Assembly: GCF_002902235.1 (NCBI RefSeq)
Contig: NZ_PPRL01000062.1
Span: 1 to 35,183, forward strand
From: Staphylococcus ureilyticus
GTDB lineage: Bacteria; Bacillota; Bacilli; Staphylococcales; Staphylococcaceae
Length of the DNA stretch: 35,183 nt
Direction: 5' to 3'
Below are positions 21,083-29,948 of this stretch, in pieces. The position numbers were made by a program, and so were the translations under genes. Each line of letters starts with the position of its first letter. Position 1 is the stretch's first letter. Under the pieces are notes generated by a model, which saw only the letters and a list, made by a program, of their open reading frames with translations, searched no databases and was not told the DNA's origin.

Positions 21083-21919
21083 TTACCATTTAAAAGAAAC
21101 CATTCTATCATTATCGTTAATATCTTTTATTATTTGGACACTTACAGCAGGATATTTTTTTTCAATTTTGCTTTTTAATATAGCTCCTTGTTTATAACCA
21201 ATCTCAAACACAACAATTGCATTAGGTAATAATACGTCTGGTAATTGATCTAAAATCTTTTCATAAACTTGAAAACCATTGTTTTCAGCAAACAAAGCAC
21301 TCATAGGTTCATATTGTAAAACAGTATCATCCATTAAAGCTTTTTCGCTCTCAGCGATATAGGGTGGATTTGAAATCAATCCATTCACTTTAATATGCTT
21401 TTCTATTAATGGATTTAAGGCATCGCCTTGTAAAAATATAACATCTACATCATGATACTCAGCATTTTCTTTTGCCACAGATAAGGCTTCATCATATAAA
21501 TCTGTAGCTATAACATCCAAATTTTGATTCATTTTTTTTAGTAAAATAGGTATGTTACCACTACCTGTTCCAATATCTACAACCTTATCTCCCGATTTTA
21601 CCAAATTATAAAAATGTAGTAATACTTCCTCGGTTTCTGGCCTTGGAATTAAACAATGCTCGTTTACTTTAAATATTTCACCATAAAAAGATTGCATTCC
21701 TACAATATATTGAATCGGTTCGCCTTGTAACATCCTTGCTTCCGCATTATCAAACAACACGTTGTGTGCTTCCGTCATAACTTCATCTGCGTGTAGCAAA
21801 TAATCTAATTTTTGCCATTGAAATAAATCAAGCATTAACCATTCAGCTCGTGTAACTTCAATACCTTTAGTTTCGCATTTGTCTTGTGCGATTTTTAATC
21901 GTTCTCTATAATTCACCAT
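21083..21919 (-). CDS. prmC: Release factor glutamine methyltransferase
   Basis: This 278-residue SAM-dependent enzyme methylates the Gln of the GGQ motif in peptide release factors. IPRPETEE (91-98), the SAM loop GTGSG (117-121) and catalytic NPPY (184-187) are present. Its substrate RF1 is the gene directly upstream, and the two reading frames overlap by 14 bases. No separate strong ribosome binding site is visible, so translational coupling is likely. An adjacent ATG at 21922 is an equally possible start; MVNY was preferred by comparison with homologues from memory. Confidence 0.95.
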   Translation of the reverse strand: MVNYRERLKIAQDKCETKGIEVTRAEWLMLDLFQWQKLDYLLHADEVMTEAHNVLFDNAEARMLQGEPIQYIVGMQSFYGEIFKVNEHCLIPRPETEEVLLHFYNLVKSGDKVVDIGTGSGNIPILLKKMNQNLDVIATDLYDEALSVAKENAEYHDVDVIFLQGDALNPLIEKHIKVNGLISNPPYIAESEKALMDDTVLQYEPMSALFAENNGFQVYEKILDQLPDVLLPNAIVVFEIGYKQGAILKSKIEKKYPAVSVQIIKDINDNDRMVSFKW

Positions 21920-22982
21920 CATTCAGTTCTTTCAATTTATCAGTTTGTTCAGCTAAAGTTAGTGCATCAATAATCTCATCTAACTTACCTTCCATAACTT
22001 GCTCTAATTTCTGCAATGTCAATCCAATACGATGATCCGTTACGCGACTCTGTGGATAATTGTATGTTCTAATTCTCTCTGAGCGATCACCTGAACCGAC
22101 AGCTGATTTACGCTGTGCAGCATACTTTTGTTGTTCTTCTTGTAATTTCATATCAAATAAACGTGCTTTTAACACTTTCATTGCTTTTTCACGGTTTTGA
22201 ATTTGAGATTTTTCAGATGATGTAGCAATGACACCTGTCGGTATATGTGTAATTCGAACGGCAGAATCAGTAGTATTTACGTGTTGTCCACCTGCACCAC
22301 TAGAACGATACGTGTCTACTTTAATATCTTCATTTCGAATCTCTATCTCAACATCTTCAACTTCTGGTAATACGGCAACAGTAGCAGTAGACGTGTGAAT
22401 ACGTCCTCCAGACTCAGTTGCTGGTACACGTTGTACACGATGTGCACCATTTTCGTATTTCAATTTACTGTAAGCGCCTGTTCCTGAAACAGAGAAGCTA
22501 ATCTCTTTGTAACCGCCATGATCACTTTCAGTAGCTTCTACGATATCAGTTTTATAACTATGTGCTTCTGCATATCTAGAATACATTCTAAATAAATCAC
22601 CAGCAAATATTGCAGCCTCATCCCCACCAGCTGCTGCACGTATTTCAACTATTACGTCTTTTTCATCGTTAGGGTCTTTTGGAATTAACAAGAATTTTAA
22701 TTCTTCTTCCAGTTCTGGAATTCTTTGGCTCAATTCTTGTTTTTCGTCTTTAAGCATTTCAACTTCTTCATCGTCTTTTGTTTCCTGTAACATATCATCT
22801 ATTTCAGTTACATCTTCTTTAACCTGTTTATATTCACGATATACTTCAACTGTTTTTTGCAAATCAGCCTGTTCTTTTGAATATTTCCGTAAATTGTCTG
22901 GGTTATTTACGACTTCAGGATCACTTAACATTTCATTTAATTGCTCGTATCTTTCCTCTACAATGTCTAATTGATCAAACAC
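21906..22982 (-). CDS. prfA: Peptide chain release factor 1
   Basis: This 358-residue RF1 recognises UAA and UAG. The stop-codon-reading tripeptide PAT is at 187-189 (PxT is the RF1 type) and the catalytic GGQ at 231-233. The N-terminal domain is a long acidic coiled coil (about 5-95). The start is GTG; it overlaps the tdk TAG by one base (TAGTG) and AGGAGG lies eight bases before it. It is followed by its modifying enzyme PrmC. Confidence 0.97.
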   Translation of the reverse strand: MFDQLDIVEERYEQLNEMLSDPEVVNNPDNLRKYSKEQADLQKTVEVYREYKQVKEDVTEIDDMLQETKDDEEVEMLKDEKQELSQRIPELEEELKFLLIPKDPNDEKDVIVEIRAAAGGDEAAIFAGDLFRMYSRYAEAHSYKTDIVEATESDHGGYKEISFSVSGTGAYSKLKYENGAHRVQRVPATESGGRIHTSTATVAVLPEVEDVEIEIRNEDIKVDTYRSSGAGGQHVNTTDSAVRITHIPTGVIATSSEKSQIQNREKAMKVLKARLFDMKLQEEQQKYAAQRKSAVGSGDRSERIRTYNYPQSRVTDHRIGLTLQKLEQVMEGKLDEIIDALTLAEQTDKLKELNDGEL

Positions 22983-23581
22983 TACATTTCCTCCTTCTCA
23001 TGATTACTTGGTGCAACAATATGATGTGCTCTACATCTAGGTTCATAGCTTTCGTTAGCGCCAACGAGAATCACTGGATCATCTATTTTTGCTGGATTAC
23101 CATCAATTAATCGTTGTGTACGGCTTGATGACGATCCACATACTGCACATACAGCTTGTAGTTTAGTCACTTCTTCACTTACTGCTAATAAATGCGGAAT
23201 TGGTTCGAATGGTTCACCTCTGAAATCCATATCTAAACCTGCAGTAATCACTCTATGCCCCTTTTCAGCTAATTCTTCAACAATATGGACAATATTATTT
23301 TCGAAAAATTGAACTTCATCAATTGCTATAATATCAAAATTTGTTAAATCGTGTTTATAGATCTCAGCTGCTGTCGAGATATTAATTGCCTCAATTGCAT
23401 TGCCGTTATGCGACACAATCTTATCTTTATGATAGCGATCATCTATTGCTGGTTTAAATACAACCACCTTTTGTTTAGCATATAGTCCACGTCTTAAACG
23501 ACGAATTAATTCTTCAGATTTACCACTAAACATACTTCCAGTTATACATTCTATCCACCCGGAATGATAAGTTTCATTCAT
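22982..23581 (-). CDS. tdk: Thymidine kinase
   Basis: This 199-residue type II enzyme phosphorylates thymidine in salvage. It shows the P-loop GSMFSGKS (15-22), the DEVQFF segment with catalytic Glu89, and zinc ligands CAVC (145-148) with CRAHH (183-187). A GTG four codons upstream is in frame, but the ATG at 23581 has AAGGGTGG at the right distance and matches the family. An extended -10 promoter lies about 40 bases upstream. prfA follows with a one-base overlap. Confidence 0.96.
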   Translation of the reverse strand: MNETYHSGWIECITGSMFSGKSEELIRRLRRGLYAKQKVVVFKPAIDDRYHKDKIVSHNGNAIEAINISTAAEIYKHDLTNFDIIAIDEVQFFENNIVHIVEELAEKGHRVITAGLDMDFRGEPFEPIPHLLAVSEEVTKLQAVCAVCGSSSSRTQRLIDGNPAKIDDPVILVGANESYEPRCRAHHIVAPSNHEKEEM

Positions 23582-23617
23582 TATGCGTTCCACCCTTTTT
23601 CAAAACATAATCGGTTT

Positions 23618-23626
23618 ATTATATCA
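23618..23626 (-). promoter_or_regulatory. Extended -10 promoter of tdk
   Basis: TGATATAAT on the minus strand (23626-23618) is an extended -10 (TGn-TATAAT). The -35 region is weak; a TTGATA lies 20 bases upstream. A start near 23611 suits a short leader for tdk-prfA-prmC. Confidence 0.55.
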
Positions 23627-23741
23627 TATTTTCCAACTTAAAATATCAATTTCTCATAAGATATTTGTAATTTAATATGTAATCAAAGTGCTCAAACAAC
23701 TGTGCAATTCTGTTTAAACCTACACATCGTCCATGTTAAAT

Positions 23742-23770
23742 AAAAAAGCATTCTCATAAAATGAGAATGC
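23742..23770 (-). terminator. Terminator of rpmE2
   Basis: GCATTCTCAT (23748-23757) pairs perfectly with 23761-23770 around an AAA loop, followed on the minus strand by TTTTTT. It lies 14 bases after the stop codon and separates rpmE2 from the tdk promoter. Confidence 0.92.
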
Positions 23771-23783
23771 CTTATGACAACAA

Positions 23784-24041
23784 TTATTCGTTGCTTGATT
23801 TGAATCCGAATTTCTTGTTGAAACGTTCCACACGACCATCCGCAGCAGCGAATTTTTGACGTCCTGTGTAAAATGGATGTGAATCAGATGAAATATCTAA
23901 ACGAATAACTGGGTATTCATTTCCATCTTCCCATTCCATTGTTTCTGATGAAGATTTTGTTGAACCACTTAAGAATTTAAAGTCTGTAGTTGTATCTAAA
24001 AAGATAACTTTGTGGTATTCAGGATGAATATTTTGTTTCAT
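23784..24041 (-). CDS. rpmE2: 50S ribosomal protein L31 type B
   Basis: This 85-residue protein is L31 of the C-minus type: [19 protein letters not shown] has no zinc-binding CxxC, and the C-terminal [13 protein letters not shown] is typical. In Bacillus this form replaces zinc-containing L31 when zinc is scarce; here no Zur-type operator was recognised and the promoter looks constitutive. The frame is open 21 codons further upstream, but the ATG at 24041 has AAAGGAG at nine bases and the conserved protein start. It lies between rho and tdk. Confidence 0.95.
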   Translation of the reverse strand: MKQNIHPEYHKVIFLDTTTDFKFLSGSTKSSSETMEWEDGNEYPVIRLDISSDSHPFYTGRQKFAAADGRVERFNKKFGFKSSNE

Positions 24042-24060
24042 TTTTTTCAGCTCCTTTGCC

Positions 24061-24078
24061 CTGAACCATCTGGAACAG
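24061..24078 (-). other. Small symmetric stem in the rpmE2 leader
   Basis: In the leader RNA CUG-UU-CC pairs with GG-UU-CAG around an AGAU loop, leaving a symmetric U-U internal loop, just before the ribosome binding site. Ribosomal protein leaders often bind their own product, but no match to a known L31 leader can be claimed. Confidence 0.35.
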
Positions 24079-24113
24079 AGTTGTTTGTGAGTTTTTTTAC
24101 CCAATACTTGATA

Positions 24114-24142
24114 ATTATAATTGATATAAAACTAAAACGCAA
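24114..24142 (-). promoter_or_regulatory. Sigma-A promoter of rpmE2
   Basis: TTGCGT (24142-24137) and TATAAT (24119-24114) are 17 bases apart on the minus strand, with a start near 24107 and a leader of about 65 bases. It begins only about 30 bases after the rho stop codon, with no terminator between. Confidence 0.75.
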
Positions 24143-24174
24143 CCCTAAATCACATATTTAAATGTTAAGCTGCT

Positions 24175-25491
24175 TTAAATAATTGGCTTACCAGTTTTAG
24201 TACTTTCTTTGGCAGCTTGTTGCAATTGTTCAAAGAATTCTTGATTCGTTTTTGTACGTTTTAATTTTCTTACAAATCTTTCTGTGAAATCAAGTGAATC
24301 TGTGAACATGTTACGTAGTTGCCAAAGTGACTCTAAATCTTTTGGCGGTATTAGTAATTCTTCTTTACGTGTAGAACTTCGACCAATATCAATAGCTGGA
24401 AAGACACGGCGTTCAGCCAGTTTGCGATCAAGGTGTAATTCCATGTTTCCTGTCCCTTTAAATTCTTCATATATCATGTCATCCATACGTGATCCTGTAT
24501 CTACTAAAGCAGTAGCTAATATCGTCATACTTCCACCAGCTTCAATATTTCTCGCAGCACCAAAGAATGCCTTAGGTTTGTGTAATGAAGCTGGATCTAA
24601 ACCACCTGAAAGCGTGCGTCCGCTTGGCGGGATAACCAAGTTATATGCACGTGCAAGTCTTGTAATAGAATCCATAAGAATAATGACATCTTTACCTATT
24701 TCTACTAAACGCTTGGCACGTTCTAATAGTAATTCTGCTACTTTGACATGGTGCTGTGGTGGTTCATCAAATGTTGAATGAACGACTTCTGCTGATTCTA
24801 CAGAACGCTCAATATCAGTTACTTCTTCTGGTCTTTCACCCACAAGTAGCACAAATAATTCTGCATCAGGTTTATTGATTGCGATGGCATTTGCAATTTC
24901 TTTCAATAATGACGTTTTCCCAGCTTTTGGTGGGGCAACAATCAAACCACGTTGTCCTAAACCAATTGGCGTAATTAAATCCATAATACGTGTAGAATAA
25001 TTTTCTTTTGATGTTTCTAGCTTGATGCGCTCTTCTGGATATAATGGTGTTAATGCTTGGAAATGTGGTCTTTTCTTAACTTCTTCTGCATTCTCATCAT
25101 TAACAAAATCTACTTGTAGCAAACCATAATACTTTTCATTATCCTTTGGTTTCCTTACTTTACCAGTTACTTTGTCGCCTCTTTTAATTTCAAAACGACG
25201 TATTTGGCTAGCAGAGATATAAATATCTTTCTCACCTTTTGAATAATTGACAGTCCTTAAGAAGCCATAACCATCTTGTTGGATATCATCTAAGATACCT
25301 TCCATATAATAGTTTCCATCTTTTTCCATCTGGGCTTCCATAATTGCAAGAACTAACTCTTTTTTATTTAATTTACTATAGTTTGTTAATTTTAGTGATT
25401 TTGCTTTTTGAGTGAGATCTTTAGTAGTGTAATTTTTATATAACTCGTGGAACGATTCGTACTGAGGTGATGTTCGTACTTTATCAGGCAT
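24175..25491 (-). CDS. rho: Transcription termination factor Rho
   Basis: This 438-residue hexameric RNA helicase ends transcription at unstructured C-rich RNA and suppresses antisense transcription in Gram-positives. It has an N-terminal helical domain (about 10-58), an RNA-binding cold-shock-like domain (about 60-130, DGYGFLR, DIYISASQIRRF), and an ATPase core with P-loop APPKAGKTS (186-194) and Walker B VIILMDSITRLARAYN. Bicyclomycin-contact regions appear intact. The ribosome binding site is poor (GGGTG). A sigma-A promoter lies about 75 bases upstream. Confidence 0.97.
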   Translation of the reverse strand: MPDKVRTSPQYESFHELYKNYTTKDLTQKAKSLKLTNYSKLNKKELVLAIMEAQMEKDGNYYMEGILDDIQQDGYGFLRTVNYSKGEKDIYISASQIRRFEIKRGDKVTGKVRKPKDNEKYYGLLQVDFVNDENAEEVKKRPHFQALTPLYPEERIKLETSKENYSTRIMDLITPIGLGQRGLIVAPPKAGKTSLLKEIANAIAINKPDAELFVLLVGERPEEVTDIERSVESAEVVHSTFDEPPQHHVKVAELLLERAKRLVEIGKDVIILMDSITRLARAYNLVIPPSGRTLSGGLDPASLHKPKAFFGAARNIEAGGSMTILATALVDTGSRMDDMIYEEFKGTGNMELHLDRKLAERRVFPAIDIGRSSTRKEELLIPPKDLESLWQLRNMFTDSLDFTERFVRKLKRTKTNQEFFEQLQQAAKESTKTGKPII

Positions 25492-25568
25492 TATCTTGCA
25501 CCCATTTCATAAAAAAGTTTTAAATAACATAGAGGGCTACGCTATTTACCTTTATAACTATAGCAAAT

Positions 25569-25597
25569 ATTTTATTTAATTACAAAATGTATTTCAA
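25569..25597 (-). promoter_or_regulatory. Sigma-A promoter of rho
   Basis: TTGAAA (25597-25592) and TAAAAT (25574-25569) are 17 bases apart on the minus strand. A start near 25562 gives a leader of about 70 bases. The perfect 7-3-7 inverted repeat at 25591-25607 covers the -35 hexamer and could act as an operator. Confidence 0.65.
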
Positions 25598-25948
25598 TTT
25601 TTGAAATTTATTAATACTGCTTTAAAGCTAATTAGTTAATAAAACAGTATGTTAAATTGTAAAGCTTTAATTTATAATTCAAAATTTCTAAAAATAATAA
25701 GCGCTAGGTATAGGTATCTCTGGTTCAATCATTAACATCAATTGTCACTGAGAAATATAAAAACTGACCTTTGCATATCGTAATAGACTTATATTGGGAA
25801 TTTGAGGTTGTCGTTTCGTTAAGTAATATAAGTTAAACATTCATTTTTGGCGATTTTATAATGTCTTGACACCGAAGAAATGGTGGTTATAAGGGGCTAC
25901 AGGTTCAAATCATATCCTCACGCATGCTTGTTAAAAATCGGAAGATTA

Positions 25949-25988
25949 AAAAATGACTAATCCATAAGCATACGGATTAGTCATTTTT
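25949..25988. terminator. Bidirectional terminator after the aldehyde dehydrogenase gene
   Basis: A perfect 15-bp stem (25949-25963 with 25974-25988) has a 10-base loop and A/T flanks. It lies about 65 bases after the aldehyde dehydrogenase stop codon. Confidence 0.88.
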
Positions 25989-26051
25989 AAGCTTGAGATT
26001 ATTTGTCACAGTATATTTTTATTACAACTTATAATTTTATTTTGTATTAAA

Positions 26052-27482
26052 TTACGCGTTAAAATATCCTGCAATAGATTTAACTTCTAAGAATTCTTCT
26101 ATGCCATAATCTCCCCATTCGCGTCCTAAACCTGATTGTTTATAGCCACCGAATGGTAAGTCTGGTTTTCGTCCAGCTTCATTTATTTCAACTGTTCCAG
26201 CCTCAATTGAACGCGCAACTTTATGCAGTTTTTCTTTGTCTTGTCCATATACATAACCAGCTAAGCCATATTTCGTATCATTTGCAATTTCAATTGCTTC
26301 GTCTAAATCGTTGTAAGTGATCACAGACATAACAGGACCGAAAATTTCTTCTTGTGCAATTGTCATATCATTTTCAACATTATTAAAAATAGTTGGTCTT
26401 GCAAAATAGCCTTTTTCCAAGTTTTCAGGTTTTCCAGGACCACCGTATAATAATTCGGCACCTTCTTCTACACCTTTATCAATATATGATTGAACTTGAT
26501 CAAATTGTTTTTTACTAATAATTGGTCCTACTTGTGTACCTTCTTCACGAGGATCACCAACTTTAACTTGGCTAAATTTTTCTTTAACAGCTGTTAAGAA
26601 TTCTTCTTTTATACTTGCTGGTACCAATGTTCTAGTTCCTGCAGTACAAACTTGTCCTGTATTATTGACGACTTTACCAGTTGCTGCACTTGCAGCACCA
26701 TCAATATCAGCATCATCTAAAATAATATAAGGAGATTTACCTCCTAATTCTAATGATACTTTTTTGAAATCTTCAGCTGCTTTCTTCATAATGCTTGCAC
26801 CAGTTGGACCAGATCCAGTAAAGGACATCATTCTTACTTTTGGATGTTCACTTAGTGGATTTCCAACGCCTTGGCCATCACCATTCACTAAGTTAAATAC
26901 ACCTTTAGGTACGCCAACTTTATCAAATATTTCTGCTAAAATGATGGCTGCAAATGGTGTTTCTTCTGATGGTTTTAATACAACTGGGCTTCCTGCAGCA
27001 AAAGCTGCTGCTAATTTTAATGAAGTTTGGTTAGTTGGGAAATTCCATGGTGTAATTAATCCAGCAACACCAATTGCTTCCTTAACAACTAAATCGTCGC
27101 CACGTCTTTCTTCAAATTCAAAATTATCTAATGCATCTCGTGCAGCTTCAAAATGATTTAATCCCATTTGATAATGGACATTTTCAGATACTTTTAAAGG
27201 AGCTCCTAATTCGTCAGTTATTGCATCAACAATATCATCTTTTCTATTTTTATATTCTTGAACAATTTTATCTAACAGTTCTTTTCTTTCTGCTACAGAA
27301 CTTTGTCTAAATTCTAAATATACTTTATCTGCTGCTTCTACCGCTTTATCAACATCCTCTTTATTGCCTTTAGCAATTGTGCCTGCCACTTCTTCAGTTG
27401 CTGGGTTGATTACATCAAGTGTTTCTCCACTTGCACTTTCTACCCATTCTCCGTCGATATATTGTTTAGTGAAATTTCTCAT
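26052..27482 (-). CDS. NAD(P)-dependent aldehyde dehydrogenase
   Basis: This 476-residue cytosolic enzyme oxidises an aldehyde to its acid. Catalytic Cys279 lies in [10 protein letters not shown], the general base Glu245 in LELGGKSP, and the oxyanion Asn147 in [15 protein letters not shown] (221-228) contributes to cofactor binding. The natural aldehyde cannot be read from the sequence. A TTG directly before the ATG was rejected because AAGGAG is better spaced for the ATG. A sigma-A promoter overlapped by an imperfect palindrome lies upstream, with a possible cre site in the leader. An HxlR regulator gene is the next gene upstream, on the same strand. Confidence 0.93.
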   Translation of the reverse strand: MRNFTKQYIDGEWVESASGETLDVINPATEEVAGTIAKGNKEDVDKAVEAADKVYLEFRQSSVAERKELLDKIVQEYKNRKDDIVDAITDELGAPLKVSENVHYQMGLNHFEAARDALDNFEFEERRGDDLVVKEAIGVAGLITPWNFPTNQTSLKLAAAFAAGSPVVLKPSEETPFAAIILAEIFDKVGVPKGVFNLVNGDGQGVGNPLSEHPKVRMMSFTGSGPTGASIMKKAAEDFKKVSLELGGKSPYIILDDADIDGAASAATGKVVNNTGQVCTAGTRTLVPASIKEEFLTAVKEKFSQVKVGDPREEGTQVGPIISKKQFDQVQSYIDKGVEEGAELLYGGPGKPENLEKGYFARPTIFNNVENDMTIAQEEIFGPVMSVITYNDLDEAIEIANDTKYGLAGYVYGQDKEKLHKVARSIEAGTVEINEAGRKPDLPFGGYKQSGLGREWGDYGIEEFLEVKSIAGYFNA

Positions 27483-27568
27483 CAATTATTCACTCCTTAA
27501 TTTGTGTTCATAATTTTATTCTAACCTAGATTTTTAATTTTAAAACATATCTGCTCATTCCAAATCAT

Positions 27569-27582
27569 TGCAAACGTTGTTA
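27569..27582. promoter_or_regulatory. Possible cre site in the aldehyde dehydrogenase leader
   Basis: TGCAAACGTTGTTA matches the CcpA consensus TGWAANCGNTNWCA at 12 of 14 positions (mismatches at 3 and 13). It is 30-40 bases downstream of the predicted transcription start, a roadblock position. Carbon catabolite repression is therefore plausible but unproven. Confidence 0.4.
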
Positions 27583-27616
27583 TTACAGGGTTTTACGCCT
27601 GAAATTTGTGCATAGT

Positions 27617-27645
27617 TATAATAGCATTATTGCGTTATATATCAA
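27617..27645 (-). promoter_or_regulatory. Promoter of the aldehyde dehydrogenase gene with overlapping palindrome
   Basis: TTGATA (27645-27640) and TATTAT (27623-27618) are 16 bases apart on the minus strand. TATAATAGCA (27617-27626) and TGCGTTATA (27631-27639) form an imperfect inverted repeat covering the -10 and spacer. Its TATAA half-sites resemble those before the adjacent HxlR gene. Confidence 0.5.
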
Positions 27646-27780
27646 CTAGAAATAACATTTATATCCTTAAAATTTTGCTTTTTTTAGAATATTTAAACAT
27701 ACCATGACATGTCAATTGGCACATCCACTCTTAATCAACAAAATTATTTTAACGCTACTATAGATTAGATGATTCGACAA

Positions 27781-27830
27781 TAAATAAAAAAGCTATAAAG
27801 AAACCTTTAATTAAAGATTTCTTTATAGCT
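27781..27830 (-). terminator. Terminator of the HxlR gene
   Basis: AGCTATAAAGAAA (27791-27803) pairs with 27818-27830, with an inner self-complementary CTTTAATTAAAG. On the minus strand TTTTTATTTA follows. It lies 86 bases after the stop codon. Confidence 0.8.
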
Positions 27831-27916
27831 AATCTTAGTATGTTAAAAACAGACTAGATATAACAATCATATTCAAATAAAATATTACATGAAAATGTCA
27901 AATTAAAAAGTTAAAA

Positions 27917-28240
27917 TCATTCACTTTCCAACTCGATATATTCTTGGGCCCATTTTTCCATAGGAACCAATGCCGATGCTAAGGCATCACCTTTATCTGT
28001 AAGTTGATATAAAATGTTCATAGGACTAGTAGAAATAATTTTTTTCTCTACAAGTCCCCATTCATTAAGGTCTGTGAGCTTTATGCTAAGTGCACGAGGC
28101 GTAATTGTTTTCAAATCACGTTTCATATCAGAAAAATGAGCAGATTTTTCCGTGCACCTAGACAAGTAATTAATGATAAGACCGTTCCAACTTCTACCTA
28201 CTATTTTAAAGGTCTCTTCAAGATAAGGGCAAACCTCCAT
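27917..28240 (-). CDS. HxlR-family winged-helix transcriptional regulator
   Basis: This 107-residue HxlR/DUF24 regulator has a winged helix over about 10-95 (FKIVGRSWNGLIINYL, MKRDLKTITPRALSIKLTDL, GLVEKKI as wing). Cys4 in MEVCPYLE sits where the redox-sensing Cys of YodB-type regulators lies, and Cys29 is a second candidate. It may therefore sense quinones, aldehydes or oxidants; this is inferred. GTG and ATG codons upstream are in frame, but GAGGTGA is best placed for the ATG at 28240. Two palindromes at 28283-28319 suggest self-control. The next gene downstream is an aldehyde dehydrogenase, the most likely second target. Confidence 0.9.
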   Translation of the reverse strand: MEVCPYLEETFKIVGRSWNGLIINYLSRCTEKSAHFSDMKRDLKTITPRALSIKLTDLNEWGLVEKKIISTSPMNILYQLTDKGDALASALVPMEKWAQEYIELESE

Positions 28241-28282
28241 GGTCATCACCTCATATCAATTATATTTCCCCACTGCATAAAC

Positions 28283-28319
28283 TATAATGTACTTTATACA
28301 TTCAGTATAATTATTATAC
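28283..28319. promoter_or_regulatory. Two palindromes at the HxlR gene promoter
   Basis: GTATAAT-T-ATTATAC (28305-28319) is a perfect 15-base palindrome. TATAATGTACTTTATA (28283-28298) is symmetric except for one position pair. Their centres are about 21 bases apart, close to two helical turns, so two dimers could bind the same face. A weak promoter (TTATAC 28310-28305, 18 bases, TATAGT 28286-28281, minus strand) is embedded in them. Confidence 0.6.
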
Positions 28320-28327
28320 CACATGTT

Positions 28328-29587
28328 TTATATTTTTTCAGTCCAAATGTCTGCTCCAAGTGATTTTAGTGTTTTAACAATATTGGTATAACCACGATAA
28401 ATATGTTTTACATTATAAATTGTAGTAACACCTTCAGCTAATAGGCCAGCTACAATTAGACAAGCACCTGCACGTAAATCACTTGCGTATACTTCTGCAC
28501 CTGTTAATTTAGAGGGTTTGATTGTTGCAGTACCATTATCTGATGTAATATTAGCACCCATATTTTTAAGTTCTTCGACATGCTTGAATCGAGCTGGATA
28601 GATTGTTTCAGTCACAAAAGAAACTCCATCAGCCATAAATAATAATGGCGTAATAGGTTGTTGTAAATCTGTAGCAAAACCTGGATATACTAATGTTTTA
28701 ATATCTACACTAGAATATGGTGTGCTTCTCTTAATTGTTACACTATCATCACCAACATTTATGTTTACACCAAGTTCTTTCAACTTAACAGTTAATGGCT
28801 CAACATGGGTAGGGATAATATTATTTATCACAATATCTTCACCACAAGCTGCGGCAATACACATATATGTTCCTGCTTCAATTCTATCTGGTATCACTTG
28901 ATGATGTGATCCATGTAAATGCTCAACACCTTTTATTTTGATTGTACTTGTACCAGCACCTTTAATATTAGCGCCTAAACTTGTTAAGAAGTTAGCTACA
29001 TCAACCACTTCTGGTTCTTTCGCTGCGTTTTCAATTACAGTTTGTCCTTCAGCTCGTACTGCTGCCAACATAATATTAATCGTTGCACCTACACTAACGA
29101 TATCTAAAAATATATTAGCACCTATTAAACGATCCGCTTCAATTTTCATAGATGTTTCACTGGATTCATCAACATGCGCTCCTAATGCTTTAAAACCCTT
29201 GATGTGTTGATCAATCGGTCGTGGACCTAATGGACAACCGCCAGGCAACCCAATTACACATTTTTTAAATCTACCTAACATTGCCCCCATCATATAATAT
29301 GAAGCACGTAGTGATTCTACTTTATTATTAGGTAATGGGGCATTTTCAATTTCATTTGGATCAACTTCAAGTGTCGTGCCGTCTAGCTTTGCATCAATAT
29401 TCAAATCACCTAATAAACTCACAAGCGTTTCAACATCTGAGATTTGTGGTAACCCTTCTATTGTAACTTTATCTTCCGCTAGAATTGTAGCTGGAATGAT
29501 TGCTACAGCACTATTTTTTGCACCATGATTATTAACTTCACCTTTTAGTGTTTGACCGCCTCTAATTTTTATTACTTCTTGAGCCAT
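28328..29587 (-). CDS. murZ: UDP-N-acetylglucosamine 1-carboxyvinyltransferase MurZ (second MurA)
   Basis: This 419-residue enolpyruvyl transferase is paralogous to murA at 6808-8073. Low-GC Gram-positives commonly keep two copies. Cys118 in [15 protein letters not shown] is the fosfomycin-reactive residue. The start reads GAKNSAVAI where MurA has GAKNAVLP. Its place beside fba, pyrG and rpoE identifies it as MurZ (MurAB of Bacillus). AAGGAG precedes the ATG and a good sigma-A promoter lies about 60 bases upstream. Confidence 0.95.
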   Translation of the reverse strand: MAQEVIKIRGGQTLKGEVNNHGAKNSAVAIIPATILAEDKVTIEGLPQISDVETLVSLLGDLNIDAKLDGTTLEVDPNEIENAPLPNNKVESLRASYYMMGAMLGRFKKCVIGLPGGCPLGPRPIDQHIKGFKALGAHVDESSETSMKIEADRLIGANIFLDIVSVGATINIMLAAVRAEGQTVIENAAKEPEVVDVANFLTSLGANIKGAGTSTIKIKGVEHLHGSHHQVIPDRIEAGTYMCIAAACGEDIVINNIIPTHVEPLTVKLKELGVNINVGDDSVTIKRSTPYSSVDIKTLVYPGFATDLQQPITPLLFMADGVSFVTETIYPARFKHVEELKNMGANITSDNGTATIKPSKLTGAEVYASDLRAGACLIVAGLLAEGVTTIYNVKHIYRGYTNIVKTLKSLGADIWTEKI

Positions 29588-29642
29588 TCGCTTGATCTCC
29601 TTTGCCTTTCAATCAGTATTTCAATTTAATTACATTATTTGC

Positions 29643-29671
29643 ATTATAAAGTAAAAAAATGAACTTTGCAA
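29643..29671 (-). promoter_or_regulatory. Sigma-A promoter of murZ
   Basis: TTGCAA (29671-29666) and a perfect TATAAT (29648-29643) are 17 bases apart on the minus strand, with a start near 29636 and a leader of about 50 bases. Confidence 0.75.
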
Positions 29672-29852
29672 AACACACCAATGAAACAAAACTTTTTTAA
29701 TTTTAAATTATGTATTGCTTCACTTTTATGTATACTATAATGATATTTTTATTCCCGATTTAATAGGATTCAAATCTTATTTATCTTATTTCTGTTTAAA
29801 ATTTATGTTGATTTTTCAATTTGCTTAATTTTAACGCTCATAGATTATAACA

Positions 29853-29895
29853 TAAAAAAATAAGACTGCGACATTAAAAATTGTCACAGCCTTAT
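29853..29895 (-). terminator. Terminator of fba
   Basis: ATAAG-CTG-GACA pairs with TGTC-CAG-CTTAT, with two single mismatches, across 29860-29895, followed by seven T on the minus strand. It lies about 55 bases after the stop codon. Confidence 0.8.
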
Positions 29896-29948
29896 CGATT
29901 GAATCATCAAGATTACTTTAAAATATGCATCTTTCTATTATAGGCAGA

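Larger units (their letters stand above)
25492..26051. other. 560-base gene-free region upstream of rho
   Basis: The rho promoter occupies the left part (25569-25597), with ATTTCAA-TTT-TTGAAAT at 25591-25607 overlapping its -35. The right part holds the aldehyde dehydrogenase terminator (25949-25988). The 340 bases between (about 25610-25948) hold no credible gene. A plus-strand ATG at 25882 opens only a 26-codon frame without a good ribosome binding site. GGTTCAAATC near 25905 resembles a tRNA T-arm, but the stem does not pair. Confidence 0.5.
27483..27916. other. Gene-free region upstream of the aldehyde dehydrogenase
   Basis: No coding sequence was seen. On the minus strand it holds the HxlR gene terminator (27830-27781), the promoter (27645-27618) with an imperfect palindrome (27617-27639), a cre-like site (27569-27582) and the ribosome binding site. 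The leader of about 130 bases is long for a metabolic gene. Confidence 0.55.
29588..29948. other. Gene-free region between fba and murZ
   Basis: No coding sequence was seen. It holds the fba terminator (29853-29895) at the right and the murZ promoter (29643-29671) at the left. The 180 bases between are AT-rich, with no repeat or further hairpin that I could recognise. Confidence 0.6.

Noticed and set aside
24042-24104. 21-residue N-terminal extension of L31
   Set aside because: It contains the ribosome binding site of the true start and is unlike any L31.
25880-25925. tRNA-like segment around GGTTCAAATC
   Set aside because: The bases flanking the apparent T-loop do not form a five-pair stem, and no matching acceptor arm or anticodon arm was found at the proper distance.
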